Below are positions 38,101 through 50,100 of a stretch of 64,000 nt of DNA, one piece after another. Every line of letters starts with the position of its first letter. Positions within the stretch are counted from its first letter, which is position 1. The position numbers and the translations under genes are program-made. The DNA comes from Micropterus salmoides (lineage: Eukaryota; Chordata; Actinopteri; Centrarchiformes; Centrarchidae): the NCBI RefSeq assembly GCF_014851395.1, contig NW_024040596.1:4490777-4554776 (forward strand), read 5' to 3'. The notes beneath the pieces were generated by a model. The model ran no database searches, was not told the DNA's origin, and saw nothing but the letters and a program-made list of their open reading frames with translations.

Positions 38101-41100
38101 GGACAAGCAGAAGCTAACCTGTATCAGTCCCTACAGGCCACATCCATCCAACCAGGGTGTAATCACACCATGAAGGCCACAGAAGACCAAGTAGACAGTA
38201 CAGACAACCCTGGACAAGGAGCATCTACCCTGTTTGCAGAGCCTTATTATATCAAGCAGGCATCTACTCTCCAATCAGAAGAGATCTATCTATCAAGGAC
38301 ATGTGACAGTCACTGGAGTGACAGTGTCACTGCAAATAAGGTGGCTGTTGAAGGTGATTTAAATGGTTAGCATTATCAAACACAAAATGGTCGGGCACAA
38401 TGTTATGGTGTAAAATAAAGAGATTGCATTTTGCAGTCTTTAACATTTTGAAAATTTCAACATTTTCCTTTTGTTCATAATAAAACTCCTTCAAAAAGAG
38501 AGGGAAACGAGTAAATACATAACTTTAAACCCTAACTTGAATGCCTAGTTATCTCAAGTCTAACCAAAGATACCTCTTGTTAGATTACTAATAACTGAAA
38601 GACATACAGTATCTCACAAAAGTGAGTACACACCTTACATTTTTGTCCATTTTTGATTATATCTTTTCATGTGACAAGACTGAAGAAATGTATCTTAGCT
38701 ACAATGTAAAGTAGTGAGTGCACAGCTTGTATAACAGTGTGAATTTGCTGTCCCCTTAAAATAACACATCACAGAGCCATTAATGTCTAAACCGCTGGCA
38801 ACAAAAGTGAGTACACCCCTAAGTGAAAATGTCCAAATTGGGCCCAATTAGCCATTTTCCCTCCCCAGTGTCATGTGACACGTTAGTGTAACACGGTCTG
38901 TGGATGGTGTCAAGCGTGTGTGGCGGCAACCAGGTGAGGAGTATAAAGACAAGCGTGTCTTGCTTTCAGTCGAGCATGGTGGTAGGAGTGTCCTGGTCTG
39001 GGGCTGCATGAGTGCTGCCGGCACTGAGGAGCTCCAGTTCATTGAGGGAACCATGAATGCCAACATGTACTGTGACACACTGAAGCAGAGCAGGATCCCA
39101 ACAACATGATAACGACCCCAAACACACCTCCAAGACGACCGCTGCCTTGCTAAAGAAGCTGAGGGTGAAGGTGATGGACTGGCCGAGCATGACTTCAGAC
39201 CTAAACCCTACTGACCGTCTGTGGGGCCTCCTCAAACGGAAGGTGGAGGAGCGCAAGGTCTCTAACATCCACCAGCTCTGTGATGTCGTCATGGAGGAGT
39301 GGAAGAGGACTCCAGTGGCAACCTGTGAAGCTCTGGTGAACTTCGTGCACAAAAGGGTTAAGGCAGTGCTGGGAAATAATGGTGGCCACACAAATTAACA
39401 CTTTGGGCCCAATTTGGACATTTTCTCTTAGGGGTGTACTCACTTTTGTTGCCAGCGGTTTAGACATTAACGGCTGTGTGATGCATTATTTTGAGAGAAC
39501 AGCAAATTTTACACTATTGTTACACAAGCTGCACACTCACTACTTTACATTGTAGCAAAGTGTCCTTTCTTTAGTGTTGTCACATGAAAAGATATAATCC
39601 AACATTTATAAAAATGTGAAGAGTGTATTCACTTTTGTGAGACACTGTATATTTTATTATGAATTATTTTAACTCTAAGATTTATTGGCATGACTAATCT
39701 TGAATTGAGATTTTGCTCTTCTGTTGTTTGAAAGCACCATTTTTGTTGTAGTCAGTAATTGTGATGCAATTTTCTCTTAATGTTACCTCAAACATCCCCA
39801 GCTCCGCCTGTGAGAATTGCAACACTTTATGAGACTGAGAGGAACAAGTCTGTTGAAGTTGGTGAACCCATAGTGCTGCAATGTGAGATATCAGATCCTA
39901 ACGCCCAAGTTACTTGGTACAAGGATGGAATAAAACTACATGAAGCAGTTGGGCAAGACATGCTGGCAGAGGGTTCCATAAGAACGCTGGCTTTCCAGTC
40001 GGCGATGCTGTCTCATGCAGGGATTTACAGCTGCAAGACAACAGATGATGATATGCAGTTTCATGTGGATGTTAAAGGTGACAAAAGTTGTTTTCATCCG
40101 TTCTATAAATAGATTCTTGCCAAATAGCATCTTGGTAAATAGCATCTAAATGCTTTTGCTTTGCTTGTAAATAGTAAGTTCTTATTTTATTACTTTTGAA
40201 ATCAACCTAAAGTAAATGGGTTTTATAGATGCAGATTTTATGTCATTCAAGAAATAGAACATAAGCAAAAATATGACACTGAGTTAAAAACATAAAGGCA
40301 TAGACAGAATCTATGCTCTCTTGCTCCATTCTGTCTCTACATCACAACCCCTACTAAAGTAATGACATTCTATATTTAGCTAATCACTTAGCCACCTTAC
40401 TTGACACCATTTGGCTCCTTCTGCTTTTCCTTTTTCATGTCTGGGAGTAACTAGTTAGGTAGCTTGCAATGTCTTTCAATTGGTAAAGAGAAGAGCTTAC
40501 ACTATGTAAAGTTCTGACTTACACTTTTTCATGTAGTAATTAAGTTCCATTGTTCTCCTTTTTGGAATAGGTTTAGGTGTTATAAAATTGTTGGTTGACA
40601 AAATGGCCACAAGTAAAACTAACTCAGCATAGGTTAGGCGGATTCTAATGTCAGTAACGGTAAAGTCACTTTATGCAGGGAACCTTATTTTTAAACATCT
40701 GACTAACTAGCCAGACCAATTTTCCTGATACCGAGTTGTGTTAAGTGTTTTCTTGGAGTTTTTCTTTAAATGTACATACATTTTTGCATGGTTTCCAAAC
40801 TAGCACTGAAGAGACTGTTAATGTTTATGTCCACCGTGCTGAGGAGGGTGATGAATGGGTGTGGTTGATAAATCCTAACAAAGTAATTGTTGTTTTATTA
40901 CATATACTACGTATTATACGCCTATGCAGCTCAGAATACGAACAGAAAATCCTGAGAACATGCTCACATTTTTCAGAAAGACTGCCAAAGGGTAGTAGAA
41001 GACTTTGGCTCGCTATGGATTTATTTTTCAATAACTATATAGCAAATGTTCAGTAAATATTCAATAAATATTTGATTTTATTTACTTGAAACATGCACAA

Positions 41101-44100
41101 ATGAAGAAAAATGACTGAATGATACTTGTTAACAATGATTTTATCATAATTGTTTTGAATGATCTACCTCAGATTTGTGAAGTGATCCACTGTTTGGCCT
41201 CACGTGTTGACCATAAAGAAGAGTTAAAAACCACAATTAACCAGCAGGTTTCTTCAACTTTCACACAGGAGCAAAAATCAACCTTTAAACTTGAAAGAAA
41301 TAACGTGACATTTTTGGCCATATCGTCCAGCCCTAACACACATCCGTTCAAAACATCCCTACCAGACCGACGTGCAGTTTTGGCACAGTCAGAACAGTTA
41401 TTTTGACCCTCACTTTCTTCACAGGCACATCAAAAGAAAAGTACAATCGGTTATGTCAAGCAGCCAAGGTTTCATTAGTCCCTTTAATTTGATATTAGGT
41501 GATATTAGGTTGGAAAAGTTCCAAACCTCCTGCTGTACAGGCAGGAAACACTGACTGAATCGTCCTGCAAGTGCATAAGCAATGCAGAAATGCGTTGAGA
41601 AAAATGTAGATTGACTGAAAAAAATGGCTTAAGACTTTTATAATTTAATCATGGGGCCCATAGATTAATTCATTAATTTAATTATTAGACCCAAATTTTT
41701 AATCATTTATTTTTTCCCTTAAAAGCTGACTGTTTCATTCAGTTCTTTTTTTCTAACTTTTAGTTTAGTTTTTAGTTACTTTTAGTTCTACCAGGTTTTC
41801 AGTGTTTGTAAAATGTAAAATATTTCATTTAAAAGCTACACCTTTCGCTATAAATACTGAATCCAAATTGTGGTTACAATAAAGGATTTCATGTAATTTT
41901 ATTGGTTGAATATGCTGCTGAAGGCTTTAGTTTCAGTATTGTGCTTTGCTTCACTTTGTTTATAATAGTGCCTGTTTTATTGATCACTTCTATTTTACAT
42001 TCAATCCCGTAGCTCCACTTGTGAAGTTTTCAGCTTTATCTGAGGCTGACCAGAAAAAGGCGGTCATGGCCGGCTGTCCCATTGCTCTACAATGTGAGCT
42101 GTCAGACCCCACTGGACAAGTCAGTTGGTACAAGGATGGAACAAAGCTCCTGCCTCAAAATGGAGTAGACATCCAGTCCGAGGGACATTTGAGGAGTCTA
42201 GTTATCCCGTCAGCAGAGCGGGCTCACACTGGCATGTACCGTTGTGAGTCAAAGGATGATGACATCCAGTTCGCTGTGGAAGTAAAAGGTGATGCTCAGA
42301 AACTCTGTAGCGCTTTCACTGTCTTGCACGGCTAACTAACTGAAAGAGCAGGTGATGAAGTCCCACCTAACAGAAAATGGTTCGTTTTTCTGCTTTCCTA
42401 ATTTGATCAGTTACTGCTCTAAAAATGTAAAGCAACAGGTTTCCTACGTAAGTATGATTTCTGTAATTTAATTTATTTAAAAAAATTTAAGTAAAGGCCA
42501 GTTCGTTTTGTTTAATTATTATTGCCTGTCAGGTCAGGTTAAAGAAATAGAACTACTCCCTATCACACCCAATCATAATGACTGTTTTATACCTTTAACG
42601 AGAAATGAAATAATACAGGATGTCTTCTCTCTGAAAATCTTATTAAACATGCAGCTTTACAATGCAGCCTCTTGTTATGCATGTCCAATATCTTCAGAAC
42701 ACTAACTTTCTTGTGTCTTGTTCATAAAGGCACTAACTGAACACTGTCACTTTGTTTGCGTTTTACCTGTGCTTTTTATGTCAGTGTACAGTAGCTGTGG
42801 ATAAACTTTGACATTTCAGATCTTGATTCTTGCTCTTTTAGCCCTTCGAATCACGTTTGTTTTGTATTGTCTTCTTTAAGCCAGTTGTCTTTATGTTGTT
42901 GTGTGGAGTATGTGGTTTGTCTGGAAATTCTTTGTCAACTACAAACAGTAGTTTGGATATTAAATTATTTTAAGTTTATTAAGACACTTCTTTTGCAACA
43001 TCTGAAACCTACAGCACTACCTGTGAAGTTCTCAGAGCTTCAAGAGACTGACAGGAACAAGTTCGTCCAAGAAGGCTCTCCCGTTGTCCTTAGCTGTGAA
43101 CTCTCTCATGATCCTTCTGCTCATGTCGACTGGTTCAAGGATGGAATGAAACTCCTACCACAAAACAATATGGAAATACAGTCAGATGGCCTAACAAGGA
43201 CACTACTCATCCATTCAGCTGAAAACATAAATGCTGGCACCTATGCATGCTCAACATCAGATGACACCATCACATTTAAAGTGGACGTAAAAGGTGATTT
43301 ATTTCTATCCTTACCATGCCACATCCATCTTCTTCTATGGTGTGAGTGGTGAACAAAACTTACTAGCTTTTGAATGTTCATGAGAAAATGGTGTGGCTGG
43401 CTGGACAGTGTGTTATGTCCATTGTAAGTGAATTCTCTTATCCAAAACCCTTATTATTCCCTTCTCTTAGGCCGATCGCCACAGATCATGCCAATGGCAC
43501 TGTCTGAAAAACACAAGATCATTGCAATTGGTTGTCCAATTATCCTGCAGTGTGAGGTCTCAGATCCTGTTGCCCAGGTTTCCTGGTTTAAAGATGACGT
43601 GGAGCTTTTTTGCAAAACTGGCCTAGATATGAAAAGAGACGGGAGCCTGAGAAAATTAATGATTCATTCTGCTAAGGTCTCTGACTCTGGCCTCTACAGC
43701 TGTAGCCTTGCTGATGATGTTGTGACATTCCATGTGGACGTCGAAGGTGATTTTCTTGTATTCGGTTTTAATGAATGAGTTTCCAGGTGTGAGCTGAACA
43801 TATTACATTTCTTACTTTTAACTGTACACTTCGTTGCACAATTGACCCTTCGCTAAGCCACGCCCCGAATACACAGCTGGCCAATCACAGCGCAGTACAG
43901 GACTTAACTCTAACGGAAGTCCGACACTTTCATGGATGCGCTCCATTGACTTTAATGTAAAAAGAGTCATTTTCTAGCTCAAGATCTGGTCAAACGCTGT
44001 TCCTGGGGCTCTTGTAATAGTTACAGTCGCTACCCAGAGAGGTTGAAAGGAGAATTACGATTTATTCTAAAATGCCGGCTGTGGATCGTTCCTACTGTCA

Positions 44101-47100
44101 TGTTAGTTAGCTAACGCTAGCTAACGTCCTACTCAATGGAACATAATAAAGCCCTACTGTTCTGCTTTTTAATTAATGTAATAATGAATAGAGGCCTACC
44201 CAGCTGTACAGGAACAGTGTTGATACTTAAAATAATTTTTGGTCTCATCATCTGGGGATGCGGTGGTTCACTTGTACTGTGTGATTGGTAGGCTTTAGCT
44301 TCTATCTTTCATTGTTTTCCACGTCCGTTTGACTAAGTCAGACAGCCTGAATACAACCTTCAAACGTATAATGCAACTGCAAAACTGTCTGCTTCTTTCT
44401 GAGATCGCTTTTTCCAACTAATTTGACAATATTTCTCTGGGGAGTACTGTAATAGACAGTGGCAGCTCCGACAGTTAGTCGGACTTTTCAACAGCAACTA
44501 AGGGAGGCGGGGCTTAGCGAAGGGTCAATTGCTCTTAAAAAAACCTTCAATTAATTTAAAGCATTTTGTAACCCTGTATGCAAACACAAAGTGCCTAATG
44601 TTGTATGTGCAAAAATAACCAAACACTGTAAAATGGTGTTCTGGCTAAACAGCAGTGCTCTGCAAATCTTGTAATACCCCCCAGCTACTCCTGTGAGGTT
44701 TTCATCATTACCAGATGTCGCAAGAAACAAATTTGTTGAAGCAGGCTGCCCGATTAAGCTGCAATGTGAAGTCTCAGAGCCAACTGCCCAGGTCTACTGG
44801 CACAAGGATGGAGAACAGCTACTTTCAAAGAGTGAATATGAAATCCTAACAAAAGAAAAACTGAGAGCGCTGGTTATTAAATCAGCAGAAGTCAGACACG
44901 CTGGCTTGTACAGCTGTGAGGCCGCAGATGACCATATAGAATTCAAGGTGGATGTTGCAGGTGATCTAATTATTTTGAGTTATGTCAGAATCACTAACTT
45001 CTTTAAATTAATGCTTGGCTACTAGATCAACTTAGGCTTCTATATTTGATTCTAGATAATAAGATAATGTGTACTGATACTTATTATGTATTTTCTGTGA
45101 CTTTGATGGACATGTTCACCCTGATAGAAAATATTACATCTTACTTACATTTTATCATGAATAAGTATTTTTTCCCTAAGAAGCAAATACTTTCAGACTG
45201 GAAGCAGCCAGTGGTTCAAATTACTATAATGTAAAAGGGAGCGCACGTAGCAAAAAAAACCCCAGACAGCTAACTCTGCAGTTCGCTTCAGCTCTAAGGA
45301 GTGTTTTGTCTTTTTCAGCTCATTGTTTGGTTTTACAGCTCGCAACTTTACTGTTTAGTTCAGTCTCACTGCCCTCATCAACCCTGTCAAAAACCTCTGC
45401 ATGTTACCCAGCACCAAACAAGAGATAAAACTGGCAACTAGCTGATGAAAATATTTCAAATATATCCGAGTGTGTAAATAGGCAACTGATTGCTAACATG
45501 TTTGCCACAACTTTATAAAGTTATGATATTAATGTTGTGTTTACAGCTTGTTACGCAAAAGAAATGATCATGCTGATTTAACTGCCTAGTCCAGCGGTAA
45601 CGGTAGTGGCCCATATGACTCAGTTTCTAAACATGTTAAACTTTGCTAATTTGGCTGTTGTTCTGGTCACTGTGTGACTCTGGCTAGACTTATGAGGGGT
45701 GAGTTGCGGATGCTGCGCACCTCCTGGCATTAAGGCTGTACATAAAAATGTTATTAACTAATAGGCAGAGAGACAGAGAAACAGATCAGACATTTTTTTG
45801 CCATTTAAACTGCTGTCAAGGTCAATATACTTTACATTATTAAAAAAACAACAGTTTAAAATTGGAATTCATGTTCCACTATGCTGGCTCACTGACTGTA
45901 TGCGAGTCCATGACTCTAGTAATGTCTAAGTAATTACGTAAATCTCACTGTCAACCTGAGTAGGCACAACTCCAAACAATTTGTACACCATCTGTCTAAG
46001 CAGAGCAAAATTTTACAGCCTTCAGCCTGTAGATCCAAGTATGTTACAACGCATAGCAAATCTGATTATCTGGTTACTGTTCGATGAATTGAAATTCCTA
46101 TAGCACCAGTTTGATTCTCAGCTGTTCCAGAGGCTGAAAGGAGCGAGTCTGTTGAAGCAGACAGCCCGATCAAACTGCAGTGTGAGATCTCAGACCCCAC
46201 AAGCCAGACCTGCTGGTATGAGGACGGAATAAAACTCTTGCCTCAATTGGGAATAAACATCGATTCAGAGGGCAATGAGAGGACATTGGTTATGACGTCG
46301 GCCACGTCTTCATGCTCTGGAGTACACAGTTGTGAAACTGATGATGATTCAGATTTCAACGATTTCAATGTGGAGGTGAAAGGTGATATGCTAAGCTTTT
46401 TCTTGGCAAGATGTTGTCATTGTAGAGTCTTATAAAACTTTGTGAACTCAGCAAAACCTGATCATCATCATATTCATCATGGTCCTAACTTCCTTCTAAT
46501 TTCATTAAACATTTAATTGCTTTTCATGTACATGCTTTATATTTAAGGCCAGTGTCTGAAAAATAGCATGTATTTTGATGAGTTTACCGTTCTCTCCTAT
46601 GCGCCTACGGCAATTGCATTACATCAGTGCACTGCTTCAATTCATTATTTCACAAGTGGATTAACACCCACTGATAATTATGATATCTTTGTTGGGTTGT
46701 TATCTAGATAGCAGCATGTCTAAGCTGACCAAATCTGACTTTACAGCTACTGCTTGCATGAGCATAAACAATGAATGTTACTTTGGTGAAACAACTTACT
46801 TTCTTTTGTGTACCGTTTTCTGCAGAGCCACCAGTAACATTTGCTGATATCCCAGAAGAGGACCTTTTCAAGAGTGTTGTGGAACAAGAACCGCTTGTTC
46901 TCATCTGTGAAGTATCAAGGGCTGATGGTGTTGTCCAGTGGTACAAAGATGGAACTGAGATGCAACCAAGAAATAATGTCACAATGAAGGAAGAAGGCAC
47001 CAAAAGGAATCTGACAATTCATTCTGCCCAACTGTCCGACACAGGCACATACACATGCCGTGCAGGAGACAATGTTTTAATGTTCAAGGTTAACATAAGA

Positions 47101-50100
47101 GGTAATAAAATGGCTTATGAAATCTTCTCTAAAAATAGATTACATAAAAACTGTCACATTATTCACTTAAATTCACTTTACCTGTGTTAAAATGTGAAGA
47201 AGATGTGTTTCAATTTCATATATTTTTTATTCAAAGAACCTCCGGTGATGATAATCTACCCGAAGGAGGATGTCCACCTTGATCGTCACGTCCCTGAGGA
47301 AATTATTCTGAGTTGTGAATTGTCTCGTCCCAACGGTGCTGTCAGCTGGTACAAAGATGGTCAAAAGCTGCAGGAGAGTGAGAACATCAAGCTGAAGATT
47401 GAAGGCCCCTATCGACGACTGAAGATTCTTTCTAGTGGAGTCGAAGATTCTGGAGAATACGTCTGTGATACGGCTGACGATTCAATATTCTTTCACCTTA
47501 GTATTACAGGTAAAATCCCTGATACTACATATAATGTATGCGTAGATGTAACCCTGTTCTGCTCTACAAGCCTAGGGAACATGGCCCTAAGTTTGTTTAC
47601 TTACACTCAATAGTGATATTATTTTTACTGACCTACTCAGATGTATTGAGTGGGTGACTGTCTATGTGAAAGAAATAATACTTTTACGTATGTTTGTGGG
47701 ACCTTATAGAGAGCCTTAGTCACTCGCTTCCGCAGTTACGACGTCACATGATCAGTGTAGTCTATACATGTCTAAAGGCAAAAATGTTTATAACTGTCCC
47801 GAATGGTGAAACACGAAGGTGGAAGACTGCCGCCTTTAGAAAGGGAAGAGACTGTTTCATTGTAAATCAAAATCAGATTATTGCCAGGTAGTGTTTTACA
47901 CATACGAGGAATTTGCTTTGGTGATAAGGTGCTACACGCAGACAAACATACAGTTGACATAAATAAATGTAGAAATATATAAATATGGAATAACAAAGCA
48001 ACTTATATAAGAATAATGAAAGAATAGAGAAACATAATACAACTATTTGTGGAGAAAGAACAATGTGGCAGATATATATGTGCATTACTCCGGTTTGTGT
48101 TGTGCAGATGTATTGCAACGGAAGAGAATATTGTGTACATAAATATATAAATTGACAGTTTGAAAATATAAAACAACGATTAACAATTAACAACAAATAT
48201 GTGCAATGTGCCAGGTTTGTGCATGATATGAAATAATATTTACATGTGCAGAGACATTTGCGTTATTTGAAAGGGGGAGTGTCAGTGGGGGACCCGGACC
48301 CTTGTTGATGAGGCTAGATGCAGACTGGGAGAAGCCGTTTTTGTGGCGAGAGGTTTTGGTCCTAATGGACTACAGCCTCCAGCCAGAGGGGAGAGTCTGA
48401 AACAGTTTTTGTCCGAGATGGGAGGAGTCAGCCACAATCTTTCCTGCTGGCCTCAGAGTCCTGGAGGGGTACAGGTCCTGAAGAGAAGGAAGCTTGCAGC
48501 CAGTCACCTTCTCTGCAAAGCGAATGATGCGCTGCAGCCTGCCCTTGTCCCTGGCAGTGGCAGCAGCGTACCAGACGGTGATGGAGGTGAGGATGGACTC
48601 AATGATGGCGGTGTAGAAGTGCACCATCAGTGTCTTTGGCCGGCTGAACTTCTTCAGCTGCTGCAGGAAGTACATCCTCTGCTGGGCCTTCTTGGTGAGG
48701 GAGGTGATGTTCAGCTTCCAGTTGAGGTCCTGGGAGATGACGGTGCCCAGGAAGCAGAAGGAGTCCGCAGTGGTGACTGGGGAGTCACACAGGATGATGG
48801 GGGAGGGTGGGTCTAGGGTCTTTCTAAAAACCACGACCATCTCCACTCGTCTTCTGCGCGTTGAGCTCCAGACTGTTCTGGCTGCACCAGGTCACCAGAT
48901 GGTCAGTCTCCCACCTGTAGGCGGACTCATCCCCACCAGATGAGCCCAATGTCCTGCAGCCAGGGCAGGGATGATGGTGTTGAAAACAGAGCTGAAATCC
49001 ACAAACAGGATCCTGGGGAGTCATCATTTACAGACCTGTTGTCTCTGTAGGCGAACTGCAGGGGGTCCGGGAGAGGGTCTGTGATGGATTTAAAGTGGGA
49101 CAACACAAGGTGCTCAAAAGACTTCATTACCACAGAAGTCAGGGCGACAGATCTGTAGTCGTTTTGTCCTGTGGTCCTTGGTTTTTTGGGGACAGGAATG
49201 ATGGTGGAGGCATTGAAGCAGGCTGGAACATGGCATGTCTCCAGTGAGGTGTTAAAAATGTCTGAACACCGGAGACAGCTGATCAGCACAAATATAGTGC
49301 TTCAGAGTGCTTCGGGGTGGATGGGGAGAGAGCTTTGCAGGGTTTCTGCCTCCTGAATAGTCCTGTTGACATCTCTCTCTGAGATGGAGAGGGGGTGGAG
49401 CTGGCCAACTCTGAGGAGGGGGAGGAGGAGATGGTGGACTGGGGCTGAAGCTGAGCGGAGGAGTCACGTGGGATGGTGTCCAATTGACTCTCAAAGTGGC
49501 AGTAGAACTGGTTCAGCTCATTTGCCAGGCGACAGTTGTTAATCGAGTGGGGGGGGGGCTTTAGGTTTGTAGTTAGTGATCTGTCTGAACCCCTTCTAGA
49601 CAGAAGTGGCATTGTTGACAGAGAACTGTTTTTTTAGTCTCTCTGAGTGCAGTCATTAGCTTCTCGCACCTCCTTGCTAAACCTGTACTTTAATGCCCTG
49701 CACCTGGCCCTGGCCCCACTCCTACATGCCTCCTCCTTTCCAACCTTAAGGCTCGTGCAGTCTTCACGACGTTCAGCGTGGGCCGATAGCCGTGTTCTTC
49801 ACACTACACAACTTGCCGTCTAGTGATGGGAGTCTTGAAGTTGTTTTGGCGTTCACACTACGTGACTGATCGGTGACAGGGGGTCACGCACCACACGAGC
49901 TGACAGAGACTCTGTCACCCGACGCTGGTCTCCAAACCAAGTTTTGTCAAGAAAACACAGGTGAAATGGGAATTGAAGCGAACCAAAACACAAAACAGCT
50001 GTTGTTTGTTATTATAAAGATAGCAATTATAAAGACAAAGAATCTGGGTGAAAGAATGGATTAGCACATGCAGGTAGCAGGGATTGTTTGAGCTACAGAG

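Noticed and set aside
46112..46114. TGA as a selenocysteine codon
   Set aside because: Sibling exons have Lys or Arg here, and no cysteine or selenoprotein context exists. A point mutation is far simpler.
48343..48816. 157-codon plus-strand open frame
   Set aside because: It is the antisense shadow of the C-terminal part of the LINE at 47870-50905.
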